A stretch of 5,628 nucleotides of DNA from positions 1 through 5,628 of the forward strand of contig CANHJA010000154.1 in NCBI GenBank assembly GCA_947460795.1, written 5' to 3'. Made by a program: the position numbers and the translations under genes. Below, one piece after another: positions 1 to 5,628 of this stretch (position 1 is its first letter; every line of letters starts with the position of its first letter). Source of the stretch: Bacteroidota bacterium. GTDB taxonomy: Bacteria; Bacteroidota; Bacteroidia; Chitinophagales; Chitinophagaceae. The notes beneath the pieces were generated by a model. It was not told the origin of the DNA and ran no database searches. It saw only the letters and a program-made list of their open reading frames with translations.

Positions 1-71
1 CGATGAAGGAGATAAGTCAGAAGACCTGCCTAAGACAAAATTTTACGATGGTTTCGGGAATAAAACCAACG
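1..71 (+). promoter_or_regulatory. Cobalamin riboswitch, 3' portion (truncated by window edge)
   Basis: The AGTCAGAAGACCTGCC string at 15-30 closely matches the conserved 3' end of the cobalamin aptamer (consensus about AGCCAGGAGACCTGCC). The B12 box and the 5' helices would lie before position 1 and cannot be seen. Downstream, TGGTTT (49-54) pairs with AAACCA (63-68). The stem is extended by CG (46-47) with CG (70-71) across an A-A mismatch. The loop at 55-62 starts with CGGG, which could pair with the CCCG commonly present in aptamer loop L5, so this is the expected P13/L13 kissing-loop element. The downstream genes resemble btuG and btuB, classic targets of this riboswitch, which supports the call. 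Cobalamin binding is expected to lower expression of the operon. The motif match and the context are strong, but the element is incomplete here. Confidence 0.85.
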
Positions 72-134
72 GTAAGCATAGATACAATTTCTGTGTTTAT
101 TTTCATTTTCCCATTTTTTAAATTTCTATAAAAA
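72..134 (+). promoter_or_regulatory. 5' leader / possible expression platform
   Basis: This is an AT-rich leader between the riboswitch hairpin and the first start codon. TTCCC at 108-112 is complementary to GGGAA at 56-60, inside the putative L13 loop, and is followed by six T (114-119). An alternative fold that removes the kissing loop and resembles a weak intrinsic terminator can therefore be drawn. The helix is only 5 bp, plus AAAA (62-65) with TTTT (100-103) across an unequal internal loop, so this is a tentative inference. Control of translation is equally possible. There is no Shine-Dalgarno sequence before ATG 135, only an A-rich stretch, as is usual in this phylum. I see no convincing Bacteroidota promoter here; the promoter should lie upstream of the riboswitch. 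Confidence 0.3.
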
Positions 135-1115
135 ATGAAGAAATTAATTTTAAGTTTTATGCTTTTTGCAATTACAAAAGCAGGAACAGCTCAAAGTGCT
201 ATTACTTTTGAAAATTTACCTCTTTTAACTCCTGAATCTTATTTTAATGGTATTTCAGTTCCAACTCCAGGATTAATAGGTATTCCTTCTGGAAATTCTA
301 TTTTAATAAATAAACATGATACTTCTTGGGGAGGTATTTGGAGTGGTTGGGGTTATTCAAACATGACAGATACAATAACTCCTGGACTTGTTAATCAAAT
401 GAGTTGTATTGCAGGAAAGGGTCAAAATAATTCAACAATATACGGTGTTACTTATGTTGGAGATCATAGTCAAGATTTCATTAAACTTATTAATCCAACA
501 ATAGTAAGTGAAGTATATCTAACAAATAATACTTATGCTTATTTATCTATGAAAAATGGTGATGCATTTGCTAAGAAATTTGGAGGTTTAACTGGTAATG
601 ATGAGGATTTTTTTAAATTAGATTTTTATGGTTGGAGAAATGGTATTAAAAAAGCAGATTCTGTAAGTTTCTATTTAGCCGATTTTAGAGATGCAAATAA
701 TGCCAATGATTTTATAGTAAAAGATTGGAAAAAATTAGATATGACAACATTAGGAGAAGTAGATTCGATTACATATAAAATGTCATCTAGTGATACTTCA
801 TTTGGATTTATTAATACTCCAACTTATTTCTGTATGGATAACATGTCATTTCAGCCTTTAAGTTTAGAATCTTTATCTCAAATCTCTTCCATAAAAATCT
901 ATCCAAATCCAATTAATGATGAATTTCAAATGGTTAATACTTCAACAGAAGCTATGAAGTTTTCTATCTTAAATTTGAATGGACAAACCATTTATACCAA
1001 TGAATTAATAGGAAATAGTTCATTGAAAATAAATTCAGAAAATTGGAGTAAAGGAGTTTATCTAATAAAAATACATCAAGGTCAAAATCAGTTTTATCAA
1101 AAAATAATTAAATAA
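135..1115 (+). CDS. DUF4465 domain protein with T9SS type A sorting domain
   Basis: A 326-residue secreted protein. Residues 1-20 form a Sec signal peptide (MKK, hydrophobic core, cleavage near GTAQ/S). Residues about 25-240 match DUF4465. They contain the SGWGYSNMTDT block (70-80), a TYGVTY-like strand near 101-107, the NNTYAYLSMKNGD block (131-143), SVSFYLADFRD (176-186), a W..LD..LG stretch (198-208), SSSD (217-220) and NTPTYFCMDN (227-236). Residues about 251-326 are a T9SS type A C-terminal domain, with IYPNP (255-259), LNGQ (281-284) and GVYLIKI (307-313), so the product should cross the outer membrane by T9SS and be anchored or released. As first gene behind a cobalamin riboswitch and 2 nt from the next gene, it probably helps corrinoid acquisition. 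The biochemical function of the domain is not visible from sequence. A relation to BtuH, another class of Bacteroidetes B12-binding surface protein, can be neither claimed nor excluded. Confidence 0.9.
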   Translation: MKKLILSFMLFAITKAGTAQSAITFENLPLLTPESYFNGISVPTPGLIGIPSGNSILINKHDTSWGGIWSGWGYSNMTDTITPGLVNQMSCIAGKGQNNSTIYGVTYVGDHSQDFIKLINPTIVSEVYLTNNTYAYLSMKNGDAFAKKFGGLTGNDEDFFKLDFYGWRNGIKKADSVSFYLADFRDANNANDFIVKDWKKLDMTTLGEVDSITYKMSSSDTSFGFINTPTYFCMDNMSFQPLSLESLSQISSIKIYPNPINDEFQMVNTSTEAMKFSILNLNGQTIYTNELIGNSSLKINSENWSKGVYLIKIHQGQNQFYQKIIK

Positions 1116-1117
1116 TT

Positions 1118-1120
1118 TTG
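1118..1120 (+). other. Non-ATG (TTG) start codon deciding the second gene's N-terminus
   Basis: TTG lies 2 nt after the TAA stop at 1113-1115. No in-frame ATG or GTG offers a signal peptide, and starting at residue 53 would delete it. There is no Shine-Dalgarno sequence, only AAATAATT just before. Initiation therefore probably relies on ribosomes that finish the upstream gene, which would tie the two products together. Confidence 0.8.
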
Positions 1121-2110
1121 AAACAACTTTTCATTTTATTTTTCGTTTTTATTGCTGCAAATGTCAGTGCACAATATGCCCCTCAAGCTGGTTTACTAGG
1201 AAGTACTGCATTGCATAAAGACAGCTCAATTTTTGTTGATTGGGCAATTAGTTGTACCATTAACAGAGGTTGGATGAATGTTGCAGACACTGCATTAGGT
1301 AAAACAACTGCTGGTGTAAATTCATCTGCAAGTGGCTTTCCTGATGGTGATGTAGTGAGTTTGGGAGATGGCGGAGAAGCTATTTATTATTTCTCAAATC
1401 CTATCGTAAATGGACCTGGTTTTGACTTTGCTATTTTTGAAAATGGATTTAGAAATCCTGCAGATAGTAATTTATCTTATATGGAATTGGCATTTGTAGA
1501 AGTAAGCAATGATGGTGTCAATTACAAACGTTTTGCAGCTACTTCTCATATAGATACAAGTATACAAACTGCAGGATTTGGGCAATATACGGATTGTAGA
1601 TTGGTGAATGGATTGGCAGGGAAATACATTGCAAATTATGGAACACCTTTTGATTTGGATGAATTTTTACCATTGTCTTCCATTAATTTAAACGACATTC
1701 ATTACATTAAAATTAAAGATGTGGTTGGTAGCATTCATCGAAACGATTGCAGTTATGATGCTCAACAAAATATTATCAATGACCCATATCCAACTGATTT
1801 TATCTCTGGTGGTTTTGATTTAGATGCCTTAGGAATCATTCATCAGCTTTATCCTACTTCTATATTGAATGAAGGGAAAGAGAATATCGTTTCTATTTAT
1901 CCCAATCCTTGTCAAAATCAATTACATATTCAATCGAGTGAAAGAGTAAAAAGAGGAACTGTCGTTTCATTGGAAGGAAAAGTAATTTGGCAATCTAAAG
2001 AAATTGATCAAAATAATATAGATATATCGTCCTTAAAAGAGGGTGTCTATTTATTGAAATTGGAAACAGAAAAAGGGAATATTATTCATCAATATTTTAC
2101 GAAGAATTAA
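1118..2110 (+). CDS. Secreted 'cell surface protein' with T9SS type A sorting domain, TTG start
   Basis: A 330-residue exported protein. The start is TTG at 1118, two bases after the previous stop. It is the only start that keeps the signal peptide (residues 1-19, KQLFILFFVFIAANVSAQ), since the next in-frame Met is residue 53. The central region (about 70-245) carries FPDGDVVSLGDGG (74-86), an IVNGPGFDFAIFENGF segment (96-111), FVEVSNDG (126-133), an LAGKYIANYG stretch (166-175), IKIKDVVGS (197-205) and GGFDLDALGII (231-241). I recognise these from a family usually named just 'cell surface protein', found beside cobalamin transport genes in several phyla. The many Asp, Gly and Asn residues suggest beta-sandwich strands and possible calcium sites, which is inference. 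The T9SS tail covers about 257-330, with IYPNP (260-264), LEGK (285-288) and GVYLLKLE (309-316). Its role in B12 uptake is inferred from operon membership only. Confidence 0.87.
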   Translation: MKQLFILFFVFIAANVSAQYAPQAGLLGSTALHKDSSIFVDWAISCTINRGWMNVADTALGKTTAGVNSSASGFPDGDVVSLGDGGEAIYYFSNPIVNGPGFDFAIFENGFRNPADSNLSYMELAFVEVSNDGVNYKRFAATSHIDTSIQTAGFGQYTDCRLVNGLAGKYIANYGTPFDLDEFLPLSSINLNDIHYIKIKDVVGSIHRNDCSYDAQQNIINDPYPTDFISGGFDLDALGIIHQLYPTSILNEGKENIVSIYPNPCQNQLHIQSSERVKRGTVVSLEGKVIWQSKEIDQNNIDISSLKEGVYLLKLETEKGNIIHQYFTKN

Positions 2111-3231
2111 TGAAATTATTTATTAAACAATCAAAACACCTCTCTTTTTCCATCATCATGGTGGGAAATAAAATTTGTTATTTATTAGGGTTTTTATTTT
2201 TTTTTAATTCTTGCGTAAAAGATGTTCCAAATCCTGCAATTAAATCAATTCCAAATCCATCGCACAAAGGTGTATTAATTTTAAATGAAGGTTCTTATGC
2301 AAATAATAATGCCGAAATTTCATTTTTAGATTATGAAACCAATGCAATCTCTAATTCAATATTTAACACGGCAAACAACAAAAGTTTGGGTGATGTAGCA
2401 CAGGACATTATTTTGATTCAAGGTAAATATTATATCTCAATAAATAATTCTAATAAAATTACAGTGCTTGATGCGGTTCAATTTAATGAAGTAAAAACGA
2501 TTTCGAATATTTCAAATCCACGATATTTTTTAAAAATAAATGACTCTGTTTTATATGTAAGTTCTTTATATTCCAATTCAATTTATGTATTGAATACAAA
2601 TCAAAATAAAGTAACCAACACCATTCAACTCGATTTTACCAATACAGAAAAAATGATTTTGTGGAATGGGAAAGTATATGCAACCAATTGGAATGTAAGT
2701 TGCAATTATATTTATCAAATTAATCCTATTTCGCATTTGATTGAAGATAAAATAAATATTGCGGGTTATGCTGCACATCATATTGAGGTTGACAAAAATG
2801 GCATGCTGTGGATTTTGTCGGGCAACAAATATCAAAATATAAATTCATTTCTTACGGTTATAAATCCTGTAAATAAGCAAATGATGAAGTCATTTTCATT
2901 TGCAAAAGAACAAGATCCATTTAGATTATTATTCAATAAAACAAGGGATTCATTGTATTTCTTACAAGTAAACTATCAAGGGCAAAATACCAACAATGGC
3001 TTGTATAAAATGTCAATTGAAAATACAGTACTTCCAAGTCAGGTATTTATTCCTGCACAAACAAATTCTTATTTTTGGGCAATTGGTATAGATACCATTA
3101 ATCAATTTTTATTTTTATCAGATCCAAAAGGATTTAACCAAAGCAGCGCTGTCATGAAATATAATTTACAGGGCGATATTCTTCAATCTTATAAAGCAGG
3201 TATAGGCGTAAATACCTTTTTGTTTCCATAA
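2110..3231 (+). CDS. btuG: BtuG-like surface beta-propeller lipoprotein (DUF5074/YncE-type)
   Basis: A 373-residue putative cobalamin-binding lipoprotein. A lipoprotein signal ends in LFFFNSC with the lipidated Cys at 35, followed by VKD, which may weakly resemble a Bacteroidota surface-export signal. The mature protein opens with GVLILNEGSYANNNAEISFL (54-73) and SLGDVAQDI (92-100), both characteristic of BtuG/DUF5074 propellers. About seven repeating units follow, each a strand such as KYYISIN (106-112), VLYVSSL (147-153), KVYATNW (188-194) or LWILSG (233-238), then a VLD/VLN/VIN-type turn. In Bacteroides thetaiotaomicron, BtuG sits on BtuB and binds B12 with extremely high affinity; the same role is inferred here. 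The ATG overlaps the preceding stop (TAATG), favouring 2110. An in-frame ATG at 2158 (Met17) would give a more usual 18-residue signal before Cys, so the true start is uncertain. The next gene begins immediately after the stop. Confidence 0.8.
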   Translation: MKLFIKQSKHLSFSIIMVGNKICYLLGFLFFFNSCVKDVPNPAIKSIPNPSHKGVLILNEGSYANNNAEISFLDYETNAISNSIFNTANNKSLGDVAQDIILIQGKYYISINNSNKITVLDAVQFNEVKTISNISNPRYFLKINDSVLYVSSLYSNSIYVLNTNQNKVTNTIQLDFTNTEKMILWNGKVYATNWNVSCNYIYQINPISHLIEDKINIAGYAAHHIEVDKNGMLWILSGNKYQNINSFLTVINPVNKQMMKSFSFAKEQDPFRLLFNKTRDSLYFLQVNYQGQNTNNGLYKMSIENTVLPSQVFIPAQTNSYFWAIGIDTINQFLFLSDPKGFNQSSAVMKYNLQGDILQSYKAGIGVNTFLFP

Positions 3232-5151
3232 ATGAAAAGGTATTTGACCATATTAGCTATGATTTTTGTTCAATCATTAGTTGCGCAAGACACAACCCAT
3301 GTCTTAAAAAATGCATTTATTTATGAACAAAAAAAAGAAATACAATTTTCTGATATCCAACCGATCCCTCAGGCAATAATAAATAATTTTCAAAATACCA
3401 CGCTGCAACAATTGCTGGAAATGCATTCAAATGTTTTTGTGAAAAATTATGGAATTAGTACCTTAAGTACGATTAGTATTAGAGGCAGTTCTGCTGCTCA
3501 AACTCAAGTGAATTGGCATGGAGTAAATATTAATCATGCTGCTACGGGATTAACTGATTTTAGCACCTTGGCTGTTTCTATGTTTGATCATATTGATATT
3601 CAATATTCAAGTTCATTTAAAAATACTTCGCTATCTGGAAGTGTAAATTTAGATGACAGTAAACCTGAGTTCAAAAGAGATTTTAAGATGAAAGCAGCAT
3701 TGGGTTATGAAAGTTTACAAAATATAAGTGCTTTGGCAAGTGTACTTTATTCGGATCAAGTTGTTTATAATAAAACAAAAATCATGGTCAATCACGCTCA
3801 AAATATGTATTCATTTTATAATGAAGATAAAGATGAAAAGAAATCTAATAAACATGCTAAAAGCAAGCAAATAGGAGTGATGAATGATTTTGCAGTCAAC
3901 ATTCGCTCAAAACATGTATTGTCTATATACAGCTGGTTGCAACATACCCAAAGAGAAATTCCAGCTACAACTTTTGAACCATTTAGTGCAAAAGAAGAGT
4001 CCATTTCATCCTTTAGAAATATTTTTGAATTTAAGCCTAAAGGGAATGATTATTATTCAACAACATCCTCTTTGGCCACATTGCTTGATCATTATTCATA
4101 CGAAGATTCAACTGTTCATATTCAATCAAAAGTTTTTACATTAACATTGCCTTATTCTCAAACCTTTCATTTGAAGTTTAATAGAAATAATAATTTTTAT
4201 TTTAAATTGATGGGGAGAAGTTCGTTTATGTTAAATCAATCCAATAATAATTTACATACAATTGGATTTAATTCTTCTTTTACGAGAGAAAATATTTTAA
4301 AACGAATTGCAGTAAAATTGTTCGTTCAAAAAGAGATTAGTAATATTTTTTCTCTTCCAATGGTATACTCACTTTCAACGAACGTAAAAATAAAATATGG
4401 CTTAGACGCGTATGCTAATCTATCTAGCAATTACAGAATGCCAACTTTGAATGAATTGTATTACAATCCAGGAGGTAACATTGATTTAAAACCTGAAATA
4501 AGTAGAAATATTGAATCTGGATTTAATTATACAAAAACATATCATCAACATTATTTACTACTTGGCACTGCTTTTTATAAACGAAAAGTGGATCAATGGA
4601 TTGCATGGTATGGCAATAGTATATTAACGCCACACAATATTCAACAAGTGGAAAGTAAAGGCTTCGAAATGAATTTGAATTATGATGTTATTTTAAAAAA
4701 GTATCAAAAGCCTGTTGTTGGTTATGATATAATATTGATAGGTAGAAAATATCCTTCATATACTACGTTAAAATCATCTATTTTATATGCCTATACATTA
4801 TCTACCACCCAACAATCTGCTATTGCAAATGATTATTCAATAGGCAAACAAATTCCTTATGTTCCTCGATATCAATTTAAAATGAGTGTTGGTTTTCAAC
4901 ATAAAAATATAGAAATGCATTTAGTTCAAACTTATACAGGCTATCGTTTTGTGACAACAGATGAAAGCCAATATTTAAAACCATATGCTATTTCAACTTT
5001 ATGGGCCGCTTATCATTATCGATATCAAGCGTTGAAAGGAGCTATTAATCTTCGGTTCAATAATATTTTAAACACTGCATATCAAAGTATTGTAGGTAGG
5101 GTAATGCCAGGACGAAACGGGAACATCAGTTTTACATTTGAGATTCCATAA
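3232..5151 (+). CDS. btuB: TonB-dependent outer membrane receptor, BtuB-like cobalamin transporter
   Basis: A 639-residue receptor that should import cobalamin or other corrinoids through the outer membrane using TonB/ExbBD energy. Residues 1-19 form a Sec signal peptide ending LVAQ. A degenerate Ton-box-like segment may lie at about 22-31 (THVLKNAFIY). The plug domain spans about 45-141, with LQQLLEMHSNVFVK (58-71), STISIRGSSAAQT (79-91), a VNWHGVNIN stretch (93-101) and a SLSGSVNLD end (133-141). The rest is a beta-barrel containing the typical YRMPTLNELYYNPGG (401-415) and IDLKPE (417-422) blocks of this class, and ending in a strand FTFEIP rather than a clear terminal Phe. The length is near that of BtuB, and there is no N-terminal carboxypeptidase-like extension as in SusC. 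The cobalamin riboswitch and the BtuG-like partner argue for B12; by sequence alone it could be another small siderophore- or vitamin-type receptor. It starts directly after the previous stop, which suggests coupling. Confidence 0.85.
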   Translation: MKRYLTILAMIFVQSLVAQDTTHVLKNAFIYEQKKEIQFSDIQPIPQAIINNFQNTTLQQLLEMHSNVFVKNYGISTLSTISIRGSSAAQTQVNWHGVNINHAATGLTDFSTLAVSMFDHIDIQYSSSFKNTSLSGSVNLDDSKPEFKRDFKMKAALGYESLQNISALASVLYSDQVVYNKTKIMVNHAQNMYSFYNEDKDEKKSNKHAKSKQIGVMNDFAVNIRSKHVLSIYSWLQHTQREIPATTFEPFSAKEESISSFRNIFEFKPKGNDYYSTTSSLATLLDHYSYEDSTVHIQSKVFTLTLPYSQTFHLKFNRNNNFYFKLMGRSSFMLNQSNNNLHTIGFNSSFTRENILKRIAVKLFVQKEISNIFSLPMVYSLSTNVKIKYGLDAYANLSSNYRMPTLNELYYNPGGNIDLKPEISRNIESGFNYTKTYHQHYLLLGTAFYKRKVDQWIAWYGNSILTPHNIQQVESKGFEMNLNYDVILKKYQKPVVGYDIILIGRKYPSYTTLKSSILYAYTLSTTQQSAIANDYSIGKQIPYVPRYQFKMSVGFQHKNIEMHLVQTYTGYRFVTTDESQYLKPYAISTLWAAYHYRYQALKGAINLRFNNILNTAYQSIVGRVMPGRNGNISFTFEIP

Positions 5152-5157
5152 AGCAAA

Positions 5158-5185
5158 AAAAAACACCTCAATTGAGGTGTTTTTT
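5158..5185. terminator. Bidirectional intrinsic terminator
   Basis: A perfect inverted repeat with core CACCTC-AATT-GAGGTG, flanked by A tracts on the left and T tracts on the right, gives a 12-bp stem with a four-base loop. Six T (5180-5185) serve the plus-strand operon, whose stop is at 5149-5151. Nine A (5155-5163) read as a T tract on the minus strand and serve the convergent gene, whose stop is at 5209-5211. Confidence 0.93.
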
Positions 5186-5208
5186 ATGATACATAATTAA
5201 TAATAAAA

Positions 5209-5628
5209 TTAATGTTGAACAGAAATTTTATGTACTGAAGAATTATTTTTAGAATCAAAAATTAACACATTGTAGATACCTTGCGCTAGTTTTGAAACAT
5301 TGAAAGTAATTTTATTAGAACCCAAAGTTGTTTTAACAGTTTTAGTTTCAATCATGTTCCCATTCATGTCAACTAATGAAGTTAAAATTTCATCGCTCTC
5401 TTTCATGTTTAATTCAATGTTTACTTCTTCTGAAGTTGGATTTGGATAAACACTAACATTTTTGATAGTAGCAGTAAAATCAGTTGTTCCTAAAGGATAC
5501 AATGAAGTTAAATTAACTGCCTGATAAACTTGTTTATCTGTACCTTGAATCCAAGCTACAACATACAAATTTTTAAAATCTTCAACAGCATGTTCAATAG
5601 CCATATTAATATGGTTTGCAGCAGTACC
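5209..5628 (-). CDS. C-terminal part of a T9SS-sorted protein, possibly Omp28-related (5' end outside window)
   Basis: The reading frame is open to the window edge, so only the last 139 residues are seen. The ATG at 5602-5604 is most likely an internal Met, because eight in-frame codons precede it without a stop. The visible start (GTAANHINMAIEHAVEDFKN) followed by LYVVAWIQGTDKQVYQAVN resembles the C-terminal end of Omp28-related or thioredoxin-like-associated secreted proteins, in which a V.A.IQ...K.V.QA strand is common. A type A sorting domain follows, with VYPNP, a VDMNGN turn and a QGIYNVLIF stretch, ending in SVQH. The product should leave the cell by T9SS. It runs toward the B12 operon and shares its terminator, so it is an independent unit with no evident link to cobalamin. 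The family call for the N-terminal part is tentative. Confidence 0.75.
   Translation of the reverse strand, partial: GTAANHINMAIEHAVEDFKNLYVVAWIQGTDKQVYQAVNLTSLYPLGTTDFTATIKNVSVYPNPTSEEVNIELNMKESDEILTSLVDMNGNMIETKTVKTTLGSNKITFNVSKLAQGIYNVLIFDSKNNSSVHKISVQH

Noticed and set aside
72..134. Separate promoter directly before the first gene
   Set aside because: I could not find a convincing Bacteroidota -7 TAnnTTTG element with a spaced -33 TTG. A promoter here would also bypass the riboswitch.
2187..2206. T-rich stretch as a terminator within the operon
   Set aside because: No stable GC-containing hairpin precedes it, and it is needed as coding sequence for the hydrophobic signal core.
2578..2835. 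Minus-strand open frame of 85 codons
   Set aside because: It lies antisense within the BtuG-like gene, has no recognisable domain, and the plus-strand frame is clearly the coding one by family motifs.
3816..4004. Minus-strand open frame of 62 codons
   Set aside because: It is antisense inside the receptor barrel and short, with no recognisable features. It is a by-product of AT-rich sequence.
3884..4144. Plus-strand open frame of 86 codons in another phase
   Set aside because: It overlaps the receptor gene fully, and the receptor frame carries continuous plug and barrel motifs on both sides, so no frameshift or extra gene is needed.
5602..5604. ATG as start of the minus-strand gene
   Set aside because: The frame continues open to the window edge, there is no signal peptide after this Met although the protein has a T9SS tail, and the residues before it fit the same domain.

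Overview
The window comes from an AT-rich member of the Bacteroidota. Three predicted proteins end in a type A C-terminal sorting domain of the type IX secretion system (T9SS), which carries a YPNP motif. No Shine-Dalgarno-like sequence precedes the genes. The surface-lipoprotein plus TonB-dependent receptor layout is also typical of this phylum. I cannot name a genus.

Layout. Positions 1-71 hold the 3' end of a cobalamin riboswitch: the conserved AGTCAGAAGACCTGCC end of the aptamer, followed by a hairpin that looks like P13 with a CGGG loop. The 5' part of the riboswitch lies outside the window. It leads four tightly packed plus-strand genes: a DUF4465 protein with a T9SS tail (135-1115), a second secreted T9SS cargo protein of a 'cell surface protein' family (1118-2110, TTG start), a beta-propeller lipoprotein resembling the vitamin B12-binding BtuG (2110-3231), and a compact TonB-dependent receptor resembling BtuB (3232-5151). 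The junctions are +2 nt, a 1-nt TAATG overlap and 0 nt, so this is almost certainly one transcript with coupled translation. A perfect 12-bp hairpin with A and T tracts at 5158-5185 ends the operon. It also serves the convergent minus-strand gene at 5209-5628, of which only the C-terminal 139 residues are present. They carry another T9SS tail and resemble the end of Omp28-related proteins.

Inferred working model. When cobalamin is scarce the riboswitch lets the operon be made. BtuB imports the corrinoid across the outer membrane. The BtuG-like propeller caps it on the cell surface and captures ligand. The two T9SS-exported proteins are displayed on or released from the surface as extra components whose role is not established. 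The most interesting feature is the coupling of B12-riboswitch control and BtuB/BtuG uptake to two uncharacterised T9SS cargo proteins, which are candidates for corrinoid capture or for handling bound or protein-associated B12.
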